From: Paludisphaera borealis
Lineage (GTDB): Bacteria > Planctomycetota > Planctomycetia > Isosphaerales > Isosphaeraceae
Length of the DNA: 64,000 nt
Assembly: GCF_001956985.1 (NCBI RefSeq)
Contig: NZ_CP019082.1
Span: forward strand, 2,418,001 to 2,482,000
Direction of reading: 5' to 3'
Shown: in pieces, positions 8,248 through 16,833 of the stretch
How the letters are laid out: every line of letters begins with the position of its first letter
How positions within the stretch are numbered: the stretch's first letter is position 1
The notes under the pieces: model-generated
Databases searched by the model: none
Told to the model about the DNA's origin: nothing
The model's input: only the letters and a program-made list of their open reading frames with translations
Translations under genes and position numbers: made by a program

Positions 8248-9210
8248 ATGAATCGCTCGATGATCGACGTGCAACGAGTCTCGAAGAACTACGGTTCGAT
8301 TCGAGCGCTCGACCAGATCTCTTTTGAGATGGGGAAAGGCGAGATCGCCGGCCTGCTCGGTCCCAACGGGGCGGGCAAGACGACGACGATGCGCATCCTC
8401 ACCACCTACCTGACGCCCACCAGCGGCAAGGCGGTGCTCTGCGGACACGACGTCCTCGACTCGCCGATCGAGGTCCGTCGGTCGATCGGCTACCTGCCCG
8501 AGAACGTGCCGCTGTACACCGAGATGCGGGTCCGCGAGCTGCTCCACTTCCGGGCCAAGCTCAAGGACGTCCCCCGGTCGAAGCGGCGGCGGGCCGTCGC
8601 CGAGGTGGTCTCCCGGTGCGGGCTGGCCGACGTCGAGAACCGGATCGTGGGCAACCTCTCGCGCGGGTATCGCCAACGCGTCGGGCTGGCCGACGCGTTG
8701 GTCCACGACCCGCCGATCCTGATCCTCGACGAGCCCACCGCGGGGCTCGACCCGATCCAGATCCGCGAGGTCCGGGCCTTGATCCGCGAGCTGGGCGACC
8801 GCCACACGGTCCTGCTCTCGACCCATATCATGTCGGAGGTCGAAGCGGTTTGCAGTCGCGTGGTCATCATCGCCCGGGGGCGGATCGCCCTCGACGAGCG
8901 GCTCGAGAACCTCCGGCACGACACCGCGCTCGTCGTCGAGGCGCGGGGCCCGGCCGACGCGATCCGGAACGCCCTGGCGGCCGTCCCCGGAGTTGAACGG
9001 GTTCGGACGACCGGCGAGCACGACGGCGTGGCGGAGTTCGAGGTCCAGACCCGCGAGGGGGACGACCCCCGCGAGGAGATCTCCCGACGGCTGGCGGCCA
9101 ACGGCTGGCCGCTGCGGACGCTCGACGCCCGCCGCAGCTCGCTGGAAGAGCGATTCATCGACGCCGTCACGCGATCGAGCCTGTCGGTTCACGAGAAGGA
9201 GGCGGTCTGA
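8248..9210 (+). CDS. ABC transporter ATP-binding protein, GldA-like, 320 aa
   Basis: This is the nucleotide-binding subunit of a transporter whose permease and accessory proteins are the next three genes. It has Walker A GPNGAGKTT (residues about 38-46), signature LSRGYRQRVG (about 135-144), Walker B ILILDEPTAGLDP (about 157-169) and the switch histidine in LLSTHIMSE. The closest architecture is the gliding/Nos-type family, where this ATPase is followed by an ABC-2 permease and a GldG-like membrane protein. The C-terminal 90 residues are a typical DrrA/GldA accessory region. ATG 8248 or 8260 can start the protein. The transported substrate is unknown. Confidence 0.92.
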   Translation: MNRSMIDVQRVSKNYGSIRALDQISFEMGKGEIAGLLGPNGAGKTTTMRILTTYLTPTSGKAVLCGHDVLDSPIEVRRSIGYLPENVPLYTEMRVRELLHFRAKLKDVPRSKRRRAVAEVVSRCGLADVENRIVGNLSRGYRQRVGLADALVHDPPILILDEPTAGLDPIQIREVRALIRELGDRHTVLLSTHIMSEVEAVCSRVVIIARGRIALDERLENLRHDTALVVEARGPADAIRNALAAVPGVERVRTTGEHDGVAEFEVQTREGDDPREEISRRLAANGWPLRTLDARRSSLEERFIDAVTRSSLSVHEKEAV

Positions 9211-9217
9211 AAGCCTT

Positions 9218-9982
9218 ATGAGACATGTACCCGCCCTCCTCGCCCGCGAGCTGAGCGCCTATTTCTGGGGGCCGACGGCCTACCTGGTGATGCTCGCCTT
9301 CCAGATCATCGCCTTCATGAATTTTTGGGAGCTGGTCGACGCGCTCAGCCAGCCCCAGAGCGAGTTCTCGAACCTTCGCGATCCGATGAGCGCGTACATC
9401 TCGGGGAGCACGCCCTTCTGGGTCGCGATCATGGTCGCCGTCCCGGCGCTGACGATGCGGCTGTTCGCCGAGGAGAAGCGGTCCGGGACGATCGAGACGC
9501 TGCTGACGGTCCCGGTCACGGAAGGCGAGATCGTCATCGCCAAGTGGCTCGCTGGGGTCGTCATGTACGTGGTGTTGCTGGCGCCGTTCGCCCTCTATCT
9601 GCCGTTCCTCTACTATCAGGCGCGATTCTACTTCGACGTCGGCCCGGTCGTCAGCCTGGGCGTCGGCCTGGCGACGATGGGCATGATGTTCGTCGCGATC
9701 GGGGTCTTCTTCAGCGCGCTGACGAAGAACCAGGTGGTCGCGGCGATTTGGACGTTCGTGGTCCTGTTCCTGTTGGTGGTCATGACGCTGCTGGCCTATT
9801 TCTACGGGGCGAGGCAGCAGGCGGGCTGGGCCGAGGCGGCGCGGCACGTCGCGATCCTCTACCAGGTCCAGAGCTTCGGCCTGGGGCGAGTCGACCTGAG
9901 GACCGTCGCGCTTCAGCTTTCGGTGTGCGTGTTCGTGTTGTACGCCACGACGATGATCTTCGCCGCGCGGCGAGGACGTTGA
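9218..9982 (+). CDS. ABC-2 type permease, GldF-like, 254 aa
   Basis: The ATG at 9218 lies eight bases after the ATPase stop, so the two are translationally linked. About six membrane helices are visible, including TAYLVMLAFQIIAFMNFW near the start, WVAIMVAVPALTMRLF, MYVVLLAPFALYLPFLYY, GMMFVAIGVFFSAL and AIWTFVVLFLLVVMTLLAYF. The cytoplasmic motif EEKRSGTIETLLTVPVTEGEIV is the characteristic ABC-2 permease signature that couples to the ATPase. It is the integral-membrane partner of the 8248 gene. The frame is open further upstream, but that part overlaps the ATPase and has no membrane character. Confidence 0.9.
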   Translation: MRHVPALLARELSAYFWGPTAYLVMLAFQIIAFMNFWELVDALSQPQSEFSNLRDPMSAYISGSTPFWVAIMVAVPALTMRLFAEEKRSGTIETLLTVPVTEGEIVIAKWLAGVVMYVVLLAPFALYLPFLYYQARFYFDVGPVVSLGVGLATMGMMFVAIGVFFSALTKNQVVAAIWTFVVLFLLVVMTLLAYFYGARQQAGWAEAARHVAILYQVQSFGLGRVDLRTVALQLSVCVFVLYATTMIFAARRGR

Positions 9983-10019
9983 TCGAAACGCTCAAGGGTG
10001 GAGGATCGATCGAGCCGCG

Positions 10020-11852
10020 ATGCTTTCAGGTCTATCGATGTTCTTGAACCGCGCTGAAATCTGGGTGGGCGCGCTGGCGGTCGCGGCGTTCCTGGTCCTG
10101 TACTGGACGCTCCGTGGAGCGCCCCCGGGCCAGAGCGCGACGGCCGAGGACGACGACGACGCCCCGCGCTCGGGGTATCGCGACCGCGTGATCGCCGCCG
10201 TCGTGACGGGCCTGCTCTTGATCCTCGCCGGTGCCTACGTTGCGGCGACTCGGGGGGTCCCGTGGTCGCTGCCGCTCTTCGCGCTGGGGTTCGGCATGGT
10301 GCTCGCCCTCGCGATGGTCAATCAGCGGTACCGGCATTCGAGCCCCAGCCTGCGGCGCACGATCGAGTACTCGAACGCGATCCTCAACACGGCGCTCCTG
10401 GCGGGCGTGCTGATCGTCGCCAACGTCATCGCCTTCCGCTACGGCGGCCACGTCATCGACCTGACCCGCGAGCGGGCGTACTCGCTCTCGTCGCTGACGA
10501 TGAACCAGGTCGGCAGTCTCGATCGTCCCTTGACGTTCCACCTGATCTACGGGCGAGGCGCCCGGGCGGGGCGGCAGCTCGACCGGATCGCCCAGTTGCT
10601 CGAACTCTACCGAACCGCCCGGCCCGACATGGTCAAGATTGAGAGCGTCAACCCGTTCACCGACCTGGAGCGGACCGAAGACCTCGCCAAGCGCGCTCCC
10701 GACCTGGCGGTGATGCAAGGGGGGGGCGTCCTGATCGAGTTCGGCGAAGGGGAAGACGCCAAGTACGTCGCGGTCGGCGGTCAGGAGATGTTCGACGCCC
10801 CTCCGCCCGAGCGGTCCCCCGCGAGCCTCGACCGCTTCGAGTCGACGTTCAAGGGGGAGGACGCCCTGACCTCGGCCTTGATCCGGATTCGCGAGGGCCG
10901 GACGGCTAAGGTGGCCTTCCTCGTCGGCCACGGCGAGCCGAGGCTCGACGACCTCAATCCCAACGGCCCCGGACTCGGGCTCTGGAAAGCGCGGATGACG
11001 TCGAACGGCTACGACGTGACCGAGCTGAACCTGCTGGAAGCCTCGGTCCCCGACGACGTCGAGCTGGTCGTCGTGGCTGGCCCCAAGGACGCGTTCAAGC
11101 CCGTGGAGACCGCCCGGCTGAAGGCGTACGCCGATCGCGGCGGCCCGGTACTGGCGATGCTCGGCAACACCGAGCCGACGGGCCTCGACGACTTCCTGCT
11201 GTCGTTCAATCTGGAGCTGGGCAAGGGGCTGGTGATCGATCCCCAGCTCAACTTCAACCACAACATGCAGCTCGTCCACTGCATCCTCAAGGGAGGCGTG
11301 GGCCATCCGATCACCGACTCGCTGGGTAGCGAGCGGTCGGTCCTCATCGCCAACGGAGCGCCGATCGAGATCCTCGGGACGAAACCGCAGGCGAAGGAGC
11401 TGAACAAGTCGGTCGATCGTCGGTTCGTGCCGACGCCGATCGTCAAGAGCGGGTCGCGGTCATGGGCCGAGACCGACCTCAAGAACCCGCGCCCGCGTTT
11501 CGACCAGGACGTCGACCAGGCGGGACCGATCGTGGTGGGCGTCGCGGTCGTCGAGCGCGGCGCCGAACCCGCCGCGGCGACCAAGCCGAGGCTGGTGTTG
11601 TTCTCGACGCGATCGATCGCCGAGAACATCGTCCAGGGGATCGAGCCGACGAACCTCGACCTGGTGATGAACGCCGTGAGCTGGCTTCGCGAGCGGCCCA
11701 ACGCGGTGGGCATCACACCGAAGACCCACGTGGCCCTGACTCTCACCGCCGACCCCCTACTCCGCTGGCGGCTGGTCGTCGTGCCGACGGTCGCCGCCGT
11801 GCTGACCATCGTCGGCCTGGGCGGCCTGGTTTACGTCGTCCGACACGAGTGA
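10020..11852 (+). CDS. GldG-like ABC-associated membrane protein, 610 aa
   Basis: This belongs to the family of large accessory proteins (GldG/ABC_transp_aux) found after GldA/GldF-type transporters. Four hydrophobic segments occupy the first 150 residues (for example WVGALAVAAFLVLYWTL, AAVVTGLLLILAGAYVAA and ALLAGVLIVANVIAF), and one more closes the protein (VVVPTVAAVLTIVGLGGLVY). Between them lies a 430-residue extracytoplasmic domain with DLTRERAYSLSSLT, the entry signature of the family, then AFLVGHGEPRLDD and LVVVAGPKDAF, which recall a catalytically inert peptidase-like or GATase-like fold. It starts 37 bases after the permease and ends 25 bases before the DUF4340 gene. Its role is presumed to be assembly or force coupling at the envelope. 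Confidence 0.85.
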   Translation: MLSGLSMFLNRAEIWVGALAVAAFLVLYWTLRGAPPGQSATAEDDDDAPRSGYRDRVIAAVVTGLLLILAGAYVAATRGVPWSLPLFALGFGMVLALAMVNQRYRHSSPSLRRTIEYSNAILNTALLAGVLIVANVIAFRYGGHVIDLTRERAYSLSSLTMNQVGSLDRPLTFHLIYGRGARAGRQLDRIAQLLELYRTARPDMVKIESVNPFTDLERTEDLAKRAPDLAVMQGGGVLIEFGEGEDAKYVAVGGQEMFDAPPPERSPASLDRFESTFKGEDALTSALIRIREGRTAKVAFLVGHGEPRLDDLNPNGPGLGLWKARMTSNGYDVTELNLLEASVPDDVELVVVAGPKDAFKPVETARLKAYADRGGPVLAMLGNTEPTGLDDFLLSFNLELGKGLVIDPQLNFNHNMQLVHCILKGGVGHPITDSLGSERSVLIANGAPIEILGTKPQAKELNKSVDRRFVPTPIVKSGSRSWAETDLKNPRPRFDQDVDQAGPIVVGVAVVERGAEPAAATKPRLVLFSTRSIAENIVQGIEPTNLDLVMNAVSWLRERPNAVGITPKTHVALTLTADPLLRWRLVVVPTVAAVLTIVGLGGLVYVVRHE

Positions 11853-11877
11853 CCCTCTGGATCGAACCGTATCACCG

Positions 11878-14202
11878 ATGAAAACGTCGCGCACAACCTA
11901 TGTCTTGATCGGTCTGTTCTTCGCCGGCCTGCTCCTCCTCTGGGGGCTCGAATTCACGGGCGTCCTCACCGAGTCGCAGCGGCGGAGACGGCAGGACCGC
12001 ATCCTCCCCGCGCTCACGGACGTGATGGAGTCCGGAATCCAGAAGGTCGAAATCGACCGCAAGGGCGAGCGGCTGATCTTCGAGCGTCGCGGCCGGTACG
12101 GCTGGCAGATGCGGGGGCCGATCGACGCGGCGGCCGACGCCAACGACCTGGAGAGCCTGCTCCAGAACCTGCGGGCGCTCCGACGGTCGGCCGACGCCGG
12201 CGTGATCGACGCGCCCGCCGAATCGTACGGCCTGGCCCCGGCCGAGGCGACGTTGCGGCTGTGGGCCGGCGGCGCCCAGGGCGGAACGAGCCCGAAGGAC
12301 CCCGTCGCCGTCCTCGAAATCGGTAAAACGGCCCAGAATCATCGGTATGTGAAGACCGACGACGCGGGCGGCATCGACGTCGTCGACCGGAGGGTGCTCA
12401 CCGCGATCGATCGCCCGGCCGCCGAATGGCGCGACAAGATGCTCGCGCCGTTGCCGACCTTCCAGGTGACCGGCGTATCGATCCAGCGTCCCGGCGTGAC
12501 GCTGAAGGCCGAGCGGATATCGGGCGGCCAATGGCGGCTGACCGAACCGGTCCGCCTCCCGGCCGACGGCTCCAAAATCGAGGCGGCGCTCGCCGCGCTC
12601 GCGGGCCTGCGGATCGCCGGACCGTCGGGCAGCTTCGCGGCTGACGACGTGAAGGATTTCGCGCCCTACGGCCTCGACAAGCCCGAGGCGACGATCGAGC
12701 TGACGTCTTCGGCCGATCCGTCGAACCCCACGGTCTTGATGGTCGGCAAGTCGCCCGCCGACCAGCCGGGCCGCGTCTACGTCCGCCGCGGCGACCAGGA
12801 CGACGTGGCGCTCATCGACGCCAAATTCCTCGCCGAGATCCCCGCCGACCGGCTCGGCTTCCGGAGCCAGCATATCGCCGAGATAACGCCGCCGGCCGCC
12901 TACCGCATCGAGATCAAGGCCCCCGGCGGCCCGTTCGAGATGGTCCGCAATCCGGCGGGTTGGGATCTGGTCTCGCCTCAACCCGGCAAGGCCGACCGGT
13001 TCCTGGTGGATTCGCTGCTCGGCCAGATCGACGCCCTCCAGACCAGCGAATACCTCGACCCTTCGCAGATGATCGACGTCGGACTCGACCCGCCGATCAT
13101 GTCGATCCGGGTCTGGGAGATCGAGTTGGGCGGGGCAAAGAACCGGAAGGCCCCGGCCGACGCTCCTCCCGCCTTCGAACTCGCGCTCGGCCGTCATGAC
13201 ATCCTCAAGAAGACGATCTACGGACGGCTCCCCGGCGACTCGTACGTCCTGGCGCTGCCAGACTCGTTCCTCAAGATGCTTCCCAAGAACTCGTACGCGT
13301 TTCGCGACCGCACGCTTCCCTCCGCACAGCCCGCCGGCGTCGCCAAGCTGACGTTCGTCCACGACGGCAGGACGACGGTCCTCGAACCGGATCGCGCTTC
13401 GGCCACTCCCAACCAGTGGCGGATGATCGCGCCCGTGAAAGCGCCGGCCGACGTCCGCGCGGTGACCGCCGTTCTCGCCGCCCTCTCGAACCTGCGAGCC
13501 GACGACTTCGCGGCCGACTCGGCCGGCGACGGCGTCGCATTCGGTCTCAATGCCCCACTGCTGGATCTGAACTGGGAGGGCGAGGGGGCGGCCGGCGGCC
13601 TGAAAGTCGGCAAGCAGGTTCCCGACAAGCCGTCGACCTATTACGCGGTCCTGAGCGGCTACCCTCCCGTGTTCACGCTCGACGCCCAGGCGCTTCAGCC
13701 CTACTTCGCCGAGATGCACGAGACCCTGGTGCAGAAATTCCCGCTCGACGACGTCCGTCGGCTGGTGCTGCGATGGCCGGATCGAACGCTCGCCTTCGCG
13801 CGGAGCAGCCAGCCCACGGGTCAACCGACCGACTGGTCGCCCGAGCCGGGAACCTCGGTTCAGGGGATCGACCTGTCCCGGTTCAACGACCTGGCCATCC
13901 ACCTGTCGCAGCTTCACGCGGTTCGATTCGCGCAGTATGAAGGGCCGATCCCGACGTCTTCGGGCCTGGCCGAGCCGCGACTCAAGATCGAAATCGGCTT
14001 CGGCGCGGGCAAGCCGCCGAGCGTCGTGCGGCTCGGGTCGCCGACCCGCGACGGCTTCGTCCTGGCCACGACCGGCGACGGCGCGACGGGCCCGGTCTTC
14101 CTGCTGCCCGGTCCCGCGTGGGAAGCCCTGATCGAGCCGGGGGCCGAGGGATCGTCGGCACCGCTCCCCGACGACGTCTTCGCCCCGCTCGACGCGCGCT
14201 GA
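11878..14202 (+). CDS. DUF4340 domain protein, 774 aa
   Basis: An N-terminal membrane anchor (about residues 8-28, VLIGLFFAGLLLLWGLEF) is followed by a very long extracytoplasmic region. The pattern repeats: GRYGWQMRGPIDAAADAND, GGQWRLTEPVRLPADGSK, AGWDLVSPQPGKADRFLVD and NQWRMIAPVKAPADVRAV mark at least four copies of a W-(R/Q/D)-(M/L)-x-x-P unit, each followed by a short helix and a YGL/FGL loop. This is the DUF4340 repeat found next to GldG-like proteins in many bacteria. It is the last gene of the ABC/GldG operon. The biochemical role of the domain is unknown. Confidence 0.87.
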   Translation: MKTSRTTYVLIGLFFAGLLLLWGLEFTGVLTESQRRRRQDRILPALTDVMESGIQKVEIDRKGERLIFERRGRYGWQMRGPIDAAADANDLESLLQNLRALRRSADAGVIDAPAESYGLAPAEATLRLWAGGAQGGTSPKDPVAVLEIGKTAQNHRYVKTDDAGGIDVVDRRVLTAIDRPAAEWRDKMLAPLPTFQVTGVSIQRPGVTLKAERISGGQWRLTEPVRLPADGSKIEAALAALAGLRIAGPSGSFAADDVKDFAPYGLDKPEATIELTSSADPSNPTVLMVGKSPADQPGRVYVRRGDQDDVALIDAKFLAEIPADRLGFRSQHIAEITPPAAYRIEIKAPGGPFEMVRNPAGWDLVSPQPGKADRFLVDSLLGQIDALQTSEYLDPSQMIDVGLDPPIMSIRVWEIELGGAKNRKAPADAPPAFELALGRHDILKKTIYGRLPGDSYVLALPDSFLKMLPKNSYAFRDRTLPSAQPAGVAKLTFVHDGRTTVLEPDRASATPNQWRMIAPVKAPADVRAVTAVLAALSNLRADDFAADSAGDGVAFGLNAPLLDLNWEGEGAAGGLKVGKQVPDKPSTYYAVLSGYPPVFTLDAQALQPYFAEMHETLVQKFPLDDVRRLVLRWPDRTLAFARSSQPTGQPTDWSPEPGTSVQGIDLSRFNDLAIHLSQLHAVRFAQYEGPIPTSSGLAEPRLKIEIGFGAGKPPSVVRLGSPTRDGFVLATTGDGATGPVFLLPGPAWEALIEPGAEGSSAPLPDDVFAPLDAR

Positions 14203-14297
14203 GACCTGGAAACCTGGCGATGACCGGGGCCATGCGTCTACTATAATATAGGATTGGAGAAGGAGAGCAGACCCGCCGCCGCCCCGGAGCCCGACTC

Positions 14298-14921
14298 GTG
14301 CTGAGCATCGTGAAGTACCCGCATCCCGCCCTTCGTTACACCTCGCGACCCGTGGGTCAGATCGACGATGAGCTGCGCGCCGTCGTCCGCGAGATGTTCG
14401 ACCTGATGTACGAGGCGCGCGGAGTCGGCCTTGCCGCGAATCAGGTCGGGTTGCCGTTCCGGTTTTTCATCCTGAACGTTACGGCCGACCCGGACGAGAA
14501 GGACCAGGAGCTGGTGTTCATCAATCCCGAGATCGTCAAGCGGCACTCCTCGGCTGAGGACGAGGAAGGCTGCCTGAGTATTCCCGGCGTATATTCCAAG
14601 GTCCGGCGCGCCCGCAAGATCAAGGTGCAGGCGTTCGACCTCGCGGGCGAGCAGGTCGAATACGACGCCGACGAGCTGTTCAGCAAGGCGATCCAGCACG
14701 AGACCGACCACCTCGACGGCAAACTGTTCATCGACTACCTCGGCCCGCTCACCCGGCACTCGATGAAGGGGAAGCTCCGCGAGTTCGAGCTGGAGTTCCG
14801 CAAGGCCCAGGCCGGCGGCGAGGTTCCCGACGACGCCGAGATCGTCCGGCGGCTCAACGCGATGTCCGCCCCGAGCGCTGGGGCGATCGCAACCCTGAGC
14901 GGCACTTCGGCCGGCACCTGA
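14298..14921 (+). CDS. def: Peptide deformylase, 207 aa
   Basis: The enzyme removes the formyl group from the N-terminal methionine of new proteins. All three metal-site motifs are present: GVGLAANQVG (residues 42-51), EGCLS (90-94, Cys92 as metal ligand) and QHETDHLDG (133-141, His134 and His138 as ligands, Glu135 catalytic). The start is GTG 14298. The C-terminal tail after about residue 180 is an Ala/Ser/Gly-rich extension not needed for activity. Its partner fmt follows 44 bases downstream, the common def-fmt arrangement, so formylation and deformylation of Met are co-expressed. Confidence 0.97.
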   Translation: MLSIVKYPHPALRYTSRPVGQIDDELRAVVREMFDLMYEARGVGLAANQVGLPFRFFILNVTADPDEKDQELVFINPEIVKRHSSAEDEEGCLSIPGVYSKVRRARKIKVQAFDLAGEQVEYDADELFSKAIQHETDHLDGKLFIDYLGPLTRHSMKGKLREFELEFRKAQAGGEVPDDAEIVRRLNAMSAPSAGAIATLSGTSAGT

Positions 14922-14965
14922 ACGATCGCCGGCGCAACGACCTTGATGGATGAGAGGCTTCGCTC

Positions 14966-15958
14966 ATGGCCACGCCGATCGCGATCGTCATGCTGGGAAC
15001 CGGCGACTTCGCCCTACCCTTGTTCGAGAGCCTGCACGGAGCGGGCCATCGGCTGCTGTCCCTCGTCACCCAGCCCGACCGCCCGCAGGGGCGTCATCAA
15101 GAGCTGATCCCCAGCCTGATCAAGCAGTCGGCCCTGCGCCTGGGCGTGCCCGTGTTTCAGCCCGAGAAGGTCAACGAGCCGGAGGCCGTCGAGTCGATCC
15201 GGGAACTCGCCCCCGACCTGCTGGTGACGGCGGCGTACGGCCAGATCCTCTCGCCCGAACTTCTAGGCGTCGCCCGGCTGGGAGCGATCAACCTGCACGG
15301 CTCGATCCTCCCCTCCTACCGAGGCGCGGCGCCGGTCGCCCGAGCGATCGAGCGGGGCGAGACCGAGGCCGGCGTGACCGTCATCCAGATGACGCCGAAG
15401 ATCGACGCGGGGGGCATGATCGCCGTCGCCCGGACCCCGATCGATCCCGACGAGACGGCCGGCGAACTGGAAGATCGGCTGGCGCGCCTGGGGGCTCCGT
15501 TGACGCTCGACGTCATCGAGAAGATCATCGCCGGCCGGGCCGAGATCCTCCCCCAGGACGGTTCGCTCGTCACCAAGGCCCCGAAACTGCGGAAGGAGTC
15601 GGGCGTCATCGACTGGACCCGCCCCGCGCTTGAGATCCACAACCTGGTGCGGGCGATGCAGCCCTGGCCGATCGCCTCGACCACCTGGACCGCCCTCCCA
15701 TGGACGCCCACCGGCCCGCTTCGCGTGATCGTCCACAAGACGCGCCCCGTCGAAGGCGAAGGCGAGCCCGGCGTCGTGCTGTCCGCCACCCAGGGCGACC
15801 TCGTCGTCGCCGCCGGCCAGGGGGCGATCCAACTGCTGGTCGTCCAGATTCCCGGCAAGAAACCCATGACGGCCGCGGAATTCCTTCGTGGTCGACACGT
15901 TCAGCCCGGCGATCAAATGGGTGATGGATCGAAATCGGCGCCGCGAACGTCGTCGTGA
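14966..15958 (+). CDS. fmt: Methionyl-tRNA formyltransferase, 330 aa
   Basis: This transfers the formyl group from 10-formyltetrahydrofolate to the initiator Met-tRNA. The N-terminal hydrolase-like domain shows VMLGTGDFALPLFESL, VTQPDRPQGR, VTAAYGQILS and the catalytic region INLHGSILPSYRGAAPVARA, with the Asn and His of the active site. The third catalytic residue is the Asp in KIDAGGMI. The C-terminal domain begins with DWTRPALEIHNLVRAMQPWP and ends with PMTAAEFLRG, the tRNA-binding OB fold. Length is normal. The stop overlaps a possible GTG start of the phosphatase at 15955, although ATG 16021 is the better start. Confidence 0.96.
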   Translation: MATPIAIVMLGTGDFALPLFESLHGAGHRLLSLVTQPDRPQGRHQELIPSLIKQSALRLGVPVFQPEKVNEPEAVESIRELAPDLLVTAAYGQILSPELLGVARLGAINLHGSILPSYRGAAPVARAIERGETEAGVTVIQMTPKIDAGGMIAVARTPIDPDETAGELEDRLARLGAPLTLDVIEKIIAGRAEILPQDGSLVTKAPKLRKESGVIDWTRPALEIHNLVRAMQPWPIASTTWTALPWTPTGPLRVIVHKTRPVEGEGEPGVVLSATQGDLVVAAGQGAIQLLVVQIPGKKPMTAAEFLRGRHVQPGDQMGDGSKSAPRTSS

Positions 15959-16020
15959 GTTATAGTGTCTTTGGCCCGACCGCTTCCTTTCGGAGCATCG
16001 ACAGGAGCACTCCCGCGAAG

Positions 16021-16692
16021 ATGACCGGACGAACCATCGCCATCGGCGACATCCACGGCTGTTCGATGGCTTTGCGTTCCCTGCTCCAGGCGGTGGATCC
16101 GGGCTCGAACGATTTGATAGTCACCCTGGGCGATTACGTCAATCGCGGCCCCGATTCGCGGGGGGTGCTGGACCAGCTCATCGACCTCCGCCGACGATCG
16201 CGTCTGATTTCGATTCTGGGCAATCACGACGAGATGCTGCTGCGAGCCCGAGGCGGATCGTCGGATGTCGCGCAGAGGCCGGCCGGCGGCCTGCTGACGC
16301 GCGCCGCGTCCGAGATCGACCGCCCCCAGATCGCGCTCACCGAAGGGCACTTCGGCTTCCTTGAAGCCTGCGACGATTATTTCGAGACCGACGACCACAT
16401 CTTCCTGCACGCCAGCTACGATCCTGTCTTACCCATGAATGAGCAGCCGACCTCGTTGCTCCGCTGGCAGTCGCTGCGCCGGGGAATCCCCGGCCGGCAC
16501 GTGTCGGGGAAGACGGTCGTCGCCGGCCACACTTCGCAGAAGAACGGCAAGATCCTCGACCTCGGCCATCTCCGGTGCATCGACACCTACTGCTACGGCG
16601 GCGGATGGCTGACGGCCCTCGACGTCCATTCCGGCGAAGTCTGGCAAGTCGATGTCCGAGGCCGCGCGCGACCCCGACGGTCCTTGCGCTGA
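16021..16692 (+). CDS. PPP-family metallophosphatase (Ser/Thr phosphatase-like), 223 aa
   Basis: This is a calcineurin-like metallophosphoesterase of the bacterial PrpA/lambda-phosphatase type. The signature motifs are complete: GDIHG, GDYVNRGPDSRG (metal bridging Asp and Arg), GNHDEM, and the later AGHTSQK with its His ligand. It probably dephosphorylates Ser/Thr phosphoproteins, or possibly nucleotides such as Ap4A; the substrate cannot be told from sequence. ATG 16021 is favoured because homology starts there (MTGRTIAIGDIHG). A GTG at 15955 overlapping the fmt stop would add 22 residues. In a genome rich in Hanks-type kinases, a matching phosphatase is expected. Confidence 0.9.
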   Translation: MTGRTIAIGDIHGCSMALRSLLQAVDPGSNDLIVTLGDYVNRGPDSRGVLDQLIDLRRRSRLISILGNHDEMLLRARGGSSDVAQRPAGGLLTRAASEIDRPQIALTEGHFGFLEACDDYFETDDHIFLHASYDPVLPMNEQPTSLLRWQSLRRGIPGRHVSGKTVVAGHTSQKNGKILDLGHLRCIDTYCYGGGWLTALDVHSGEVWQVDVRGRARPRRSLR

Positions 16693-16833
16693 GCCGAAAA
16701 CGCCGGCCGTCGCCGGTCCGCCCAGGAGGTTTGGTCTCAGGTCGTTTGTGAGTGGGCCGCTCCGGGAGTAGGATGAGGGTGCAGCACCATCGCGAACGAC
16801 AACGGGCCCGGCGTATGGAGGCAAGAGTCGATC

